A DNA stretch of 64,000 nucleotides from Salinicola salarius (GTDB lineage Bacteria > Pseudomonadota > Gammaproteobacteria > Pseudomonadales > Halomonadaceae). Where the stretch lies: NCBI RefSeq assembly GCF_003206135.1, contig NZ_PZJT01000010.1:1-64000 (forward strand), written 5' to 3'. Position numbers and translations under genes: made by a program. The number at the start of each line of letters is the position of its first letter. The stretch's first letter is position 1. This document shows positions 1 through 6,926 of the stretch, in pieces. Under the pieces are notes generated by a model that was not told the DNA's origin, ran no database searches, and saw only the letters and a list, made by a program, of their open reading frames with translations.

Positions 1-9
1 TTTACACAG

Positions 10-177
10 CTAGTCAGAAATGTAGCCCAGGTAGCGCTTTTGATTATCAGCTTTCATGGGTACAAAAGTGATCTCCAAATTAGAGATGTTATTTAACACA
101 GGATAATTATTTTGGGTGAACGATTTTAACCGGATCACAGGTTGGCAATGGAGCTTTTCCTTATTGACCGGGTAAAT
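10..177 (-). pseudogene. Probable C-terminal remnant of an unknown gene
   Basis: Reading the minus strand, an open frame of about 55 codons runs from just after an in-frame TGA (178-180) to a TAG at 10-12. It has no start codon at its head. Upstream of the TGA the same frame stays open for about 20 more codons, so the stop may be a nonsense mutation in a longer gene. The peptide ends KADNQKRYLGYISD and is lysine- and asparagine-rich, unlike the rest of the window, and the DNA is AT-rich. I do not recognise the family. It looks like a decayed, laterally acquired gene next to a tRNA, but it is short enough to be chance. Confidence 0.25.
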
Positions 178-249
178 TCATCCCATAATTGAAGCGAATG
201 GATTGAAGAGCAGCGGTAACTGCCGCATCTAGGGGTAGCGGCATTGAAG

Positions 250-268
250 CGATCTATTGGATAGATCG
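250..268. repeat. Perfect short palindrome
   Basis: CGATCTAT, three bases, then ATAGATCG: 8-bp perfect arms. It sits in the gene-poor stretch before the tRNA. It could be a binding site or the base of a hairpin; no T-run follows. Confidence 0.3.
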
Positions 269-380
269 ACTTTACTTCCTTTCAAGGACGGCGGTAGAGG
301 AACCCGTGAAGGAAAACGGAGCCAGGGAAGCGGTACGGGGCAGTCCGCGACTTTCAGCAAGTCAGGCCCATGCTGATCGA

Positions 381-414
381 AAGCTCGGCCGGTCAGCGAT
401 GATCGGTCGGGCTT
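381..414 (+). terminator. Terminator-like hairpin before the tRNA
   Basis: Arms 381-391 and 404-414 can form an 11-bp RNA stem with two G-U pairs and a 12-base loop, followed by TCTCCTGTT. The U-tract is weak. Apart from this hairpin and the palindrome at 250-268 I see no gene between 178 and 507. Confidence 0.35.
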
Positions 415-507
415 TCTCCTGTTCGGAAGGCGATGCCATCTCGCATGTCGTTGCCGGTGTGGAGAAGCTTGCAAGTCTAAGTGGTTGGATTTACTATCAA
501 AACCATT

Positions 508-581
508 GCGGGTGTAGCTCAATGGTAGAGCAGAAGCTTCCCAAGCTTAAGACGAGGGTTCGATTCCCTTCACCCGCTCCA
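508..581 (+). tRNA. tRNA-Gly (anticodon CCC)
   Basis: A full 74-nt cloverleaf with encoded CCA. The acceptor stem is GCGGGTG/CACCCGC, the D arm GCTC-AATGGTA-GAGC, the anticodon loop TTCCCAA (positions 34-36 CCC), and the T arm AGGG-TTCGATT-CCCT, ending TCCA at 578-581. The layout matches the gammaproteobacterial tRNA-Gly(CCC) that reads GGG. tRNA genes of this kind are common integration sites for islands. The AT-rich remnant lies on the 5' side, whereas island integration usually marks the 3' end, and I found no second copy of the tRNA 3' end in the window. Confidence 0.97.
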
Positions 582-755
582 TCCTTGTTTGTCCGCCACC
601 TTCTTCTCTGTGCTTCTAACCGATTGTTCATCAAGGACAATTGTCGTCCATTGCCTGGCCTGGCTCTGCTTTGGCGCCGGATGAAGGATGAACCAACGCG
701 AATCTGCAGTAGATCCGCTACGCTGATGAGGACAGCTCAGTAAAGGAGAAGTCCC

Positions 756-983
756 ATGGCAGAAGCCCTTACCCAATGCCCGAAATGTGGTAACAAGACG
801 CTTGACGTTCCCGCTGGCGATGCACCGGATCAGGAGGTTCGTTGCACGTCCTGCGGTGCCGTCGTCGGCAAGAGATCGGACTTTACCAGTGACATGCAGA
901 AGCGAGAGGAGACTTTCGTCAAGGAGGAGGTCGCCGATAAAGTCGATAGGTCGCTTCCGGGCAGCAATACGACGAAAAAGTGA
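756..983 (+). CDS. Small zinc-ribbon protein (75 aa)
   Basis: A 75-residue protein with two CxxC knuckles, CPKC at residues 8-11 and CTSC at 30-33, which would form one zinc ribbon. The C-terminal half is charged, lysine-rich and without predicted structure. A strong ribosome-binding site (AAAGGAGAA, 742-750) fixes the ATG. Such short ribbons usually bind nucleic acid or proteins, but no function is established here. It stands alone after the tRNA and is followed by a stem-loop at 1010-1034. Confidence is high that it is a gene and low on role. Confidence 0.8.
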   Translation: MAEALTQCPKCGNKTLDVPAGDAPDQEVRCTSCGAVVGKRSDFTSDMQKREETFVKEEVADKVDRSLPGSNTTKK

Positions 984-1009
984 ATATCGACTCGCGAGCG
1001 ATGATCAAT

Positions 1010-1034
1010 AACGCCACCCGCCAGGAGTGGCGTT
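1010..1034. terminator. Stem-loop downstream of the zinc-ribbon gene
   Basis: AACGCCAC (1010-1017), a nine-base loop, then GTGGCGTT (1027-1034). The 8-bp stem is perfect. It lies between two convergent small genes. No clear T-run follows on either strand, so it is only terminator-like. Confidence 0.4.
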
Positions 1035-1049
1035 GCAGGTCACTTCCTG

Positions 1050-1271
1050 TCATTCACGTCTGGGGCGGCCTTGCGGCCCTATCGGATTCTTGAGAGCCAG
1101 GCGGATGGCCTTGTCTCTATCGATGCCCTGATCGGTCAGTTTCTTTATCCGCGTCTTGAGTGTGCCTAGCGGCATCCCGTGTTGTTCGGCGAGCGCTGCC
1201 AGACTTTTCTTATCAGGTGTTATCCTTTTTTTTATGAGAGGCTCCACTCGATCCTTCGCCATCATCCTCAT
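1050..1271 (-). CDS. Small helix-turn-helix-like protein
   Basis: An unrecognised short basic protein. The segment SLAALAEQHGMPLGTLKTRI reads as a helix-turn-helix (helix, GMPLG turn, recognition helix), preceded by a lysine/arginine-rich stretch and followed by a second predicted helix. Longer in-frame starts exist at 1322 and 1292. I chose the ATG at 1271 because only it has a Shine-Dalgarno-like GAGG five bases upstream. It could be a small DNA-binding regulator, perhaps a mobile-element leftover given the AT-rich surroundings. No partner gene is obvious. Confidence 0.55.
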   Translation of the reverse strand: MRMMAKDRVEPLIKKRITPDKKSLAALAEQHGMPLGTLKTRIKKLTDQGIDRDKAIRLALKNPIGPQGRPRRE

Positions 1272-1462
1272 CACGACCTCATTGTCTGCCATTTGCGATA
1301 CGCAACATTTCCCATTACGCATTGATACATGAACGGCAGGAGGCCAGGAAAATTTAGGCTTTATATGTCTAGCAGACGAACTTATTCAATCTAATGTTAG
1401 AACAAGGCTTCTCGAGCCCCAATCACAAGCCCAGTCTTGTTGTCTGGAGTATTTGGAAGATT

Positions 1463-1612
1463 TTAACGTGGGTTACGATCCGAACCGGGTTTCGGGCCGT
1501 TTTTACGCTGCTGGTACTTGTCATAGGCCTGTTTGGCCGTGAGTTTGGCTTTTTCCCGGTTCTCCGGCTTTCTTAGCCAGTTGGCGATGGCCGCGCCGAT
1601 CATTTTCTTCAT
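1463..1612 (-). CDS. 49-residue basic protein, unknown
   Basis: A complete 50-codon frame starts ATG (1610-1612) behind a near-ideal ribosome-binding site (AGGAGG, five-base spacing) and ends TAA at 1463. The product begins MKKMIGAAIANWL, a short amphipathic or hydrophobic helix, followed by a strongly basic tail with many K, R, Q and P. It is unlikely to be a shadow, because no long frame overlaps it and the start signal is excellent. Function unknown; the N-terminal helix could associate with membrane. It is adjacent to another short minus-strand gene (1682-1879). Confidence 0.65.
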   Translation of the reverse strand: MKKMIGAAIANWLRKPENREKAKLTAKQAYDKYQQRKNGPKPGSDRNPR

Positions 1613-1681
1613 GTCATCCTCCTGATTCGGAGTGGTCGAAACGCCGATGCGTTGTTGCAGGATCCCTCTGCGGGGCCTGGC

Positions 1682-1879
1682 TCAATCGACGCTTCCAATG
1701 GGTGACGTGTCATTACCGTTGAGGCGTTCGGCCTCCATCTCGGCCTCTTCAGAAAACGCGTGGCGGGAATGGATCCAGCGACGGTCGCCGCTTTCGTCAT
1801 AGCGACTGTCGACGACTAGCCATTCAGGTGCTTGCTGCGTTTCGTTGATGTCGGAATGACGCACGACGAATGATTTCAC
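1682..1879 (-). CDS. Small hypothetical protein (65 aa)
   Basis: The open frame extends upstream to 2017, but that part overlaps the terminator of the next gene. The GTG at 1877-1879 has a good ribosome-binding site (GGGGAGG, four-base spacing) and gives a compact 65-residue protein. It contains WLVVDSRY and RRWIHSRHAF segments and ends in an acidic tail. No transmembrane segment or signal is present. I do not recognise the family. The alternating beta-like hydrophobic pattern suggests a small folded domain. Confidence 0.6.
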   Translation of the reverse strand: MKSFVVRHSDINETQQAPEWLVVDSRYDESGDRRWIHSRHAFSEEAEMEAERLNGNDTSPIGSVD

Positions 1880-1978
1880 GGAACCTCCCCTCTCTTGACC
1901 GTGTGCTGTCTTGGCGATGATGCCAGTCTGGGCAGCTATTCCTGCTGATGCGACATCGTTGCATCGCGCTGTATCGAA

Positions 1979-1996
1979 AAGGGGCCGAAGCCCCTT
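1979..1996 (-). terminator. Rho-independent terminator (minus strand)
   Basis: A seven-base-pair stem AAGGGGC/GCCCCTT closes a TTCG tetraloop on the minus strand and runs into TTTTC. It lies just after the stop of the secreted acidic protein gene (2014-2337) and would end its transcript. Confidence 0.75.
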
Positions 1997-2013
1997 CGAC
2001 TGGTCTGGCAGGA

Positions 2014-2337
2014 TCACTGGCTCTCGATGGCGTCACCGGCCGCGTCGCTTTGGCCTTCGGCGTTGATGTCGTCGAGCTGATCTGAATCAGGAACGTTGGT
2101 CGTTTCGTCCGTCTCCGACTCCATGGAGTTCAGAGACTCTTCCGTGGCCTCGCTGTGGCCCCCCGACGCCGTGTCCGACTGCTTGCCGCTGGATTCGGTG
2201 ACACCGCTACCTTCGGTCAAGGGCTCTTCATTGGCCTTGTAGGCTTCTTCCATCGCCTCGCTCTGCGCGAGCGCGTGACCTGCTGCACCCATCAGTAGCA
2301 TGGCCGTCAAGGAGGCAGTAATAAGATTCTTTCTCAT
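2014..2337 (-). CDS. Secreted acidic low-complexity protein (107 aa)
   Basis: Residues 1-24 are a classic Sec signal peptide (MRKN, hydrophobic core, cleavage after GHALA). The mature part is extremely acidic and rich in Ser, Glu, Asp, Gly and Thr, with repeated SE/ES and TEE-like tracts and no cysteine. It is probably disordered in the periplasm. Acidic, unstructured exported proteins are common in halophiles. No enzyme motif is visible. Its own terminator follows at 1979-1996, and the promoter region contains a 16-bp tandem repeat (2355-2403). Confidence 0.7.
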   Translation of the reverse strand: MRKNLITASLTAMLLMGAAGHALAQSEAMEEAYKANEEPLTEGSGVTESSGKQSDTASGGHSEATEESLNSMESETDETTNVPDSDQLDDINAEGQSDAAGDAIESQ

Positions 2338-2666
2338 GACAAGGTCCTTTTGCTAGAGAACTACGTGGTAAGAGAACTACGTGATAAGAGAACTACCGTG
2401 ACAAGAGCACGACAGTGTCGAAAATGACGATACCGAACACGTCAGAAGGTGAACACGGCAACCATCATCCACGGTGTCGCGCACCTTCACTATAGTTCAT
2501 AAACCCGATCTGACGGGAGAATCCATTTCAGCTGGTGCTGTTGGCGCCGTTATCGCTATAGGATGTCGTTGACGGCTTGAAGTGGAGCGGGGTCGTCGCC
2601 ATCTCTCGCCATCATGGGTTCACGCGTCGTGCGTGGATCCAACGTGGCGGCCAGGAGGATCTGACC
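2338..2666. other. Intergenic stretch between divergent genes
   Basis: It carries the 16-bp tandem repeat at 2355-2403 near the minus-strand gene and otherwise no open frame or RNA signature I can support. It should contain the promoters of both divergent neighbours. Confidence 0.4.
2355..2403. repeat. 16-bp tandem repeat, three copies
   Basis: Units AGAGAACTACGTGGTA (2355-2370) and AGAGAACTACGTGATA (2371-2386), then a third diverged unit with one insertion (2387-2403). It begins 18 bases upstream of the start of the secreted acidic protein gene, in its leader or promoter. Confidence 0.9.
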
Positions 2667-2930
2667 ATGAATGCTCGAGATTATCTTGCCAAGCAGGGAA
2701 TCGCGCTCGACAAGGAAGAGGAAAAGCCGCAGTCGCTCGAGGAGAAAGCCTGGGCCCGCGCGCGGGAAGCCGTGGAGCATGGTCCTCGCAGCGGCACCCC
2801 TCATGACTGGGAGGACTGGGAGGACTGGGAGCGGCATCACGAGGCGCTGGCTTCCGGTTCGCGATCGATCAGCGCCAAAATCAGCTCGCGTCGCTCGCCT
2901 CGCGAGACCCCGGAAGACGATCACGAGTGA
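2667..2930 (+). CDS. Small hydrophilic charged protein (87 aa)
   Basis: The ATG at 2667 is preceded by AGGAGGATCTGACC, a strong ribosome-binding site. The frame is open further upstream but without such a signal. The protein is very hydrophilic, rich in E, R and W, with a DWE-DWE-DWE run encoded by a 9-bp triplication at 2805-2831. It has no signal, membrane segment or known motif. It resembles short stress- or general-response-type proteins in composition, but I cannot assign a function. Confidence 0.6.
   Translation: MNARDYLAKQGIALDKEEEKPQSLEEKAWARAREAVEHGPRSGTPHDWEDWEDWERHHEALASGSRSISAKISSRRSPRETPEDDHE
2805..2831 (+). repeat. 9-bp tandem repeat, three perfect copies, in frame
   Basis: GACTGGGAG three times in a row, encoding Asp-Trp-Glu repeats inside the 2667-2930 gene. 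Confidence 0.9.
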
Positions 2931-3060
2931 GAGGAGCACCCAGGTCGGCAGCGTTGGAGGCGAAAGAACGCTATGCTGTGATCGGGTGAACCAAGATTTT
3001 TCAACGAGATGTCGTCATCTCGTCTACTTTGAAAATCCAAAGGTTTCGGTTTCTCGAAGC

Positions 3061-3111
3061 ACTGGATTTATCGAAGTACTGGATTTATCGAAGTACTGGA
3101 TTTATCGAAGT
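3061..3111. repeat. 17-bp tandem repeat, three perfect copies
   Basis: The unit ACTGGATTTATCGAAGT occurs at 3061-3077, 3078-3094 and 3095-3111, with a partial unit before the first. Each junction creates the palindrome AGTACT. The array ends about 54 bases before the start of the Pmp3-type gene and may form part of its promoter. Confidence 0.95.
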
Positions 3112-3164
3112 ACTGCAACGGATTGTCGAGCACAAACGATGTCGTTTCGAGCAAAGGAGGCCAT

Positions 3165-3323
3165 ATGGACATCATTCGCATCATCTTCGCCATCATTCTG
3201 CCGCCGGTAGGGGTATTCCTGCAGGTGGGGCTGGGGCTGCAATTCTGGATCAACGTCGTGTTGACGTTGCTGGGGTACATACCGGGCATCATCCACGCGA
3301 TCTGGATCATCGCGACGCGCTAA
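3165..3323 (+). CDS. Pmp3/YqaE-family membrane peptide
   Basis: A 52-residue protein with two transmembrane helices: IIRIIFAIILPPVGVFLQVG, then FWINVVLTLLGYIPGIIHAIW. The LPPVGV...LG(Y)xPGxxHAxW pattern is the signature of the Pmp3/YqaE proteolipid family (UPF0057). Members in yeast, plants and bacteria are small plasma-membrane proteins induced by salt, cold or membrane stress and influence membrane potential. The ATG at 3165 follows AAAGGAGGCC. A 17-bp tandem repeat precedes it, and a bidirectional terminator follows at 3343-3368. Confidence 0.9.
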   Translation: MDIIRIIFAIILPPVGVFLQVGLGLQFWINVVLTLLGYIPGIIHAIWIIATR

Positions 3324-3342
3324 GGCAGCGCAGCGACGCGGT

Positions 3343-3368
3343 CATCGGCTTCCTTCGGGAAGCCGATG
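3343..3368. terminator. Bidirectional terminator between convergent genes
   Basis: An 11-bp perfect stem CATCGGCTTCC/GGAAGCCGATG with a TTCG loop, followed by TCGTTT. It separates the Pmp3 gene from the convergent DUF6314 gene. Confidence 0.65.
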
Positions 3369-3373
3369 TCGTT

Positions 3374-3862
3374 TCAGCGGGTTCGATAGTGGTAGAGAAT
3401 CCGTTCGTCCTTGCGTGGCCCGACGATGCGCCACGCAAGATCGATCCCGTCATCCATCAATGTCAGCCTGGCGCTATAGGCATCGGCGGCACATTGATGT
3501 ACCTCCGCGCTGACCAGGGTGTCATCGTTTTCGACGATCAGGTCGAATAGCGAGACGGCAGCGTCAGCACCGCGGCGCTCATGCGAAAGCGCGATTCGAT
3601 CCGGATGGATATCCCAGCGGTAGACGTTGCGCATGGGTGCGTTGCGGGTCTGGCCATCCAGCGTGAAGATGCCCGACTCGAAGAAGCGCACGCTGTGGTT
3701 CTCCCGAGTCACCTCGATCCTGCCTTCGCCACGACCATTCCAGCCTACCGCCGAGGCCTGACCCGACTGCGCGCTGAACGCGAAGCGCGAGAGGTTGGGC
3801 AACAGCGTCTCTAGCCGTATAATGGCTGTAAACTTTTCGATTTCATAAGGTTGACCATTCAT
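3374..3862 (-). CDS. DUF6314 family protein
   Basis: A 162-residue protein ending WRIVGPRKDERILYHYRTR. The GPRKD...Y.R ending, the central R-x-Y-x-W segment (NVYRWDI) and HQCAADAY fit DUF6314, a beta-barrel family of unknown function. The frame runs further to 3883; I use the ATG at 3860-3862, whose codon overlaps the start codon of the divergent transporter (shared CATG). A start further inside is possible because the family core begins near residue 20. Role unknown. Confidence 0.7.
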   Translation of the reverse strand: MNGQPYEIEKFTAIIRLETLLPNLSRFAFSAQSGQASAVGWNGRGEGRIEVTRENHSVRFFESGIFTLDGQTRNAPMRNVYRWDIHPDRIALSHERRGADAAVSLFDLIVENDDTLVSAEVHQCAADAYSARLTLMDDGIDLAWRIVGPRKDERILYHYRTR

Positions 3863-4751
3863 GTCGTATCTCGTCGGTGTCACGGCGTTGTGGGCTTTTT
3901 CGTTCAGTCTGATCGGTGTCTATCTCTCCGGTCAGGTCGACAGCTACTTCGCCGTCATGGCGCGGATCCTGCTCGCGACCGCGATTTTCCTGCCGTTTCT
4001 GCGTCCCGCTGCACTGCGCTGGTCTTCCCGCCTCGGCTTGATGGCCATCGGCAGCCTCCAGCTTGGCGTGATGTATCTTTTCTTCTACCAGTCCTTCCTC
4101 TTGCTCACCGTGCCGGAAGTGCTGCTGTTCACCATTTTCACGCCGCTTTATATCACGCTTGTCGATGACCTGCTGGCGCGACGATTTTCGCCACGCTATC
4201 TGGTGGTAGCGGCGCTGGCCGTGGTGGGCGCGGCCGTGATCCGGTATGACGGCGTCACGAACGATTACTGGCTGGGATTCCTGGTCGTGCAGGGCGCCAA
4301 CCTGAGCTTTGCGCTGGGACAGGTCGCGTATCGGCACCTGGCACGCAGCCTGCCCGATGGCGTGGCGCATCGCCACCTGTTCGGCTGGTTCTATCTGGGA
4401 GCGCTGTGCATCGCCATACCGGCTTTCTGGCTGCTGGGCGACTCGACGAAGTTGCCCACGACACCGCTGCAGTGGGGCGTTCTGGGGTGGCTGGGTCTCG
4501 TCGCCTCGGGGCTGGGTTATTTCCTCTGGAACAAGGGAGCCTGTCGCGTCGATGCCGGCACGCTGGCGATCATGAACAACGCTCTGATTCCCGCCGGATT
4601 GATCGTCAACCTGATGATCTGGAACCGGGACGCCGACCTGGCCCGCCTGGGGATCGGTGCCGTGATCCTGGCCGGTTCGCTGTGGCTCAATGCGCGCTGG
4701 GCGAAGCGCTCCGGGGTGGCAACGGCAACGCCAGCGGCCAGTCGTCCCTGA
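3861..4751 (+). CDS. EamA/DMT-family permease
   Basis: A 296-residue protein with about ten hydrophobic helices forming two EamA repeats, typical of drug/metabolite transporters of about 300 residues. The overall layout resembles the carboxylate/amino acid/amine exporter branch. The C-terminal 15 residues are polar and lie in the region overlapped by the convergent DUF1853 gene. The start ATG lies ten bases after AAGG, so initiation is moderate, and it shares the CATG with the divergent DUF6314 gene. The substrate is unknown; an amino acid or small-metabolite efflux role is an inference from family. Confidence 0.9.
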   Translation: MSYLVGVTALWAFSFSLIGVYLSGQVDSYFAVMARILLATAIFLPFLRPAALRWSSRLGLMAIGSLQLGVMYLFFYQSFLLLTVPEVLLFTIFTPLYITLVDDLLARRFSPRYLVVAALAVVGAAVIRYDGVTNDYWLGFLVVQGANLSFALGQVAYRHLARSLPDGVAHRHLFGWFYLGALCIAIPAFWLLGDSTKLPTTPLQWGVLGWLGLVASGLGYFLWNKGACRVDAGTLAIMNNALIPAGLIVNLMIWNRDADLARLGIGAVILAGSLWLNARWAKRSGVATATPAASRP

Positions 4752-5763
4752 CCACGAAGAGCCGGCATCGCCGATCATCCGGGAGGATCAGCAGCAGATG
4801 TGCAGGCCCGCCGGGAACGCTGAAAGAATGGGCCAGTTCACGGTCCAGCATCGCCAGCGGCATCGGTTCGGTCGCGGGCGGCGCGAGCCAGTGAGGCTTG
4901 GTCAGTCGATGGCCGCGAGCCCCTTCCGGCAGCGACCGGATCAATGAAGGCCAATCTTGCCAGTGACACCACAGGCCCTGTTCGGCCTTGGCATTGGCCA
5001 GTCTCGGCAGAGGCAGGCGCTGAGTCCACGGATGATAAAGACATCCCGGCATGATGATGCGCTGCCGCAATGCTCCGGTGGCGCCCAGCCTCTGGCGCTG
5101 CCGTTCGGCGGCCGGAGATCGGCCTCTGAGTAGCTGATGAGACGCCAGGCGATGGCATTTGATGGCCAGGGAGTCGAAGCTGCCGATGCCGATCCAGCGC
5201 GCGGCGTTTCGGTCATCACCCGGCCCTTCGGGCAGGCCGAGGAAAAACTTGATCGCCAGCTCGGCATGGAAGGTCAGCTGATCGTGGCAACCTCGATTCG
5301 CTTCTGCCGGCGAGCTCTCGGTCCCCCCGGAAGCGTAGAGCAGGTCGAGCTCGCCAAGGGTCTGCCTGCTCTCGCGCAGCGCCACGTTATGGGCCAGAAG
5401 CCGGGTGCGCGGCGCATGATCCAGAATCCACTGCCACAGCGTTTCGTGATAGATGCCCAGACGCTGTGATCGGCGGATCAGGCGTCTTTGCTGGAAGCGC
5501 TCCCCTTGATCCTCTTGCTGGCGCAACCAGGTGCGCCTTCGTTGCGGTTCCTCCAGCCCGAGCTCTGCCAAGGTGGGCCGGCCGGCATAGTCGAGCGTCG
5601 CCATGTCCGGCGCATGCAGCAGCCAGGCGATATCGCGGACCCAAGGCTGACGAAGCGATGCCAGATCTTCCCGCAGCGCATCATCGAAAGGGGGGAAGGC
5701 ATCGAGAGGGGCGAAGGCATCGAGCAAGAGGAAGACTCCGTGGGATCGTGCATTGGCCGGCAT
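4687..5763 (-). CDS. DUF1853 family protein
   Basis: A 358-residue soluble protein. Residues 37-46, with VRDIAWLLHAPDM, and the later GELDLLY...HAELAIKFFLG segment are the hallmarks of DUF1853. The GELD...ELAIKF spacing resembles the D...E-x-K core of PD-(D/E)XK nuclease folds, so a nuclease-like fold is possible; that is inference. I chose the ATG at 5763 because the frame upstream lies over the next gene and encodes low-complexity arginine-rich sequence. The last 65 bp overlap the 3' end of the convergent EamA gene. An 18-bp imperfect duplication encodes the DAFAPLDAFPPFD segment. Confidence 0.8.
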   Translation of the reverse strand: MPANARSHGVFLLLDAFAPLDAFPPFDDALREDLASLRQPWVRDIAWLLHAPDMATLDYAGRPTLAELGLEEPQRRRTWLRQQEDQGERFQQRRLIRRSQRLGIYHETLWQWILDHAPRTRLLAHNVALRESRQTLGELDLLYASGGTESSPAEANRGCHDQLTFHAELAIKFFLGLPEGPGDDRNAARWIGIGSFDSLAIKCHRLASHQLLRGRSPAAERQRQRLGATGALRQRIIMPGCLYHPWTQRLPLPRLANAKAEQGLWCHWQDWPSLIRSLPEGARGHRLTKPHWLAPPATEPMPLAMLDRELAHSFSVPGGPAHLLLILPDDRRCRLFVVRDDWPLALPLPPRSASPSAH

Positions 5764-5812
5764 GACGCTATCTGCGTCGGTGGGGCGCGTTCTCTTCGCT
5801 GGCTTCGCGTCG

Positions 5813-6445
5813 TTATCCGGGCTCGCGATAGAAGTTGAATTCGTGCGTCCGCGCCGTCCGCACCAGGGTCGACATCCAGCCGGGCGAGATGCTGCGGTGA
5901 TGGAAGAACAACGCGCCGTGGGTGATGTCGGGAAGCGTGCCATTGAGCGCGCGGCGCGCCACTTCTCTTGCCGCCGCGTATTGCTCGGGCTCGGTGGCTT
6001 CGTCGGGACGGCCATCGCACCACCACGAGAACTGACACTGCCCGGTCTCCGAGCCTTGCTGGACGATGTCGCACAGGCTCGATGGAAATTTTGGATTCCC
6101 CAGCCGGTTCATGATCACGTTGGCCACCGCCTGCATCTCGCGCTGATCGGTGCCCTTGGCTTCCCAGTAGATCGATCTCGCCAGGCAGGTAATGGCGTCG
6201 TCCAACGGTGCCAGGCCGCGGGGGTCGACCGCCTCCGTACCCTCTGGCGTCAGTCGTGCCGCGTCCGGGGCCGGTTCGATCTTGTCCGTCTCGGCGACGC
6301 GCTGTTCGAGCTGCTCGGCTTTCTGGCGGGCGATTTCGGCTTTTGTCAGTGGCGGTTCGGCCAGTGCCGACGCGCCTTGCAACAGAAGCCCCGTCAGCAA
6401 GAGTGCGCCCGTCAGGCGCCGATATCGATCAGCCAGCCTGATCAT
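5813..6445 (-). CDS. SleB-type cell wall hydrolase
   Basis: A 210-residue protein with an N-terminal signal peptide (RLTGALLLTGLLLQGASALA), a coiled-coil-like KAEIARQKAEQLEQR stretch, then a C-terminal Hydrolase_2 (SleB/CwlJ-like) domain. Evidence for the domain is ARSIYWEAKG, AVANVIMNRL, CDIVQQG, CQFSWWCDG and GALFFHH. The glutamate in YWEA is the expected catalytic residue by family knowledge. It is likely a periplasmic peptidoglycan lytic enzyme. The ATG at 6445 overlaps the 3' end of the upstream ABM gene by 17 bp, suggesting translational coupling. Confidence 0.9.
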   Translation of the reverse strand: MIRLADRYRRLTGALLLTGLLLQGASALAEPPLTKAEIARQKAEQLEQRVAETDKIEPAPDAARLTPEGTEAVDPRGLAPLDDAITCLARSIYWEAKGTDQREMQAVANVIMNRLGNPKFPSSLCDIVQQGSETGQCQFSWWCDGRPDEATEPEQYAAAREVARRALNGTLPDITHGALFFHHRSISPGWMSTLVRTARTHEFNFYREPG

Positions 6446-6764
6446 CGTTGCCGATCGTCTGGATGACCTCGAAGCCTTCGAACTTGGGCGGCCCGAGATA
6501 GAGGCCCTCGCGGCGGCTCTGGCCAGCGTTGGCGTGGGCGGCACGGAAGGCTTCCGAGTGCGTCCACGCCTCGAAATGCTGGCGGGTGCGCCAGAGGGTA
6601 TGGGAGGCGTAGAGAACGTGATCTTCCTCCGCGGGACCGCGCAACATGTGGAATTCGACGAACCCGGGCAACCCCTGAAGGTTCGTTTCGCGCTCCAGCC
6701 ACAGCGTCTCGAATTCCTCGGTGCGCTCCGGATTGACGCGAAAGCGGTTCATGGCGATGAACAT
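6429..6764 (-). CDS. ABM-domain monooxygenase (HmoA/IsdG-like)
   Basis: A 111-residue protein starting MFIAMNRFRV after TCAGGAGTCGATTC. The ferredoxin-like alpha-beta fold is indicated by FIAMNRFRVNPE, GFVEFHMLRG, HVLYASHTLW and FEAWTHSEAFRAAH. This pattern matches the antibiotic-biosynthesis-monooxygenase family members that include heme-degrading HmoA/IsdG proteins. Heme degradation is plausible but not proven; related proteins are cofactor-free oxygenases. It is immediately upstream of, and overlaps, the cell wall hydrolase gene. Confidence 0.8.
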   Translation of the reverse strand: MFIAMNRFRVNPERTEEFETLWLERETNLQGLPGFVEFHMLRGPAEEDHVLYASHTLWRTRQHFEAWTHSEAFRAAHANAGQSRREGLYLGPPKFEGFEVIQTIGNDDQAG

Positions 6765-6926
6765 GAATCGACTCCTGACTGAGAAAATCGGCCCCGGGAG
6801 GGAGCCGTATGAACGAACCGAAGAACGATGTCGCCGCGCGTTTTCGGACATGACCGAGCAACATTGCCAGCATCCGGTGGCAAAAGTCGAGCCGGCAAGG
6901 GGGGCCTCACGTCGTTCGAGTCGTGC

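Noticed and set aside
306..743. Open frame of about 145 codons across the tRNA gene
   Set aside because: It runs through tRNA-Gly and has no start signal or recognisable motif; the tRNA is the real feature.
2671..3210. Long open frame overlapping two small plus-strand genes
   Set aside because: Arginine/serine-rich shadow frame over the better-supported small genes with ribosome-binding sites at 2667 and 3165; it also crosses the tandem repeat.
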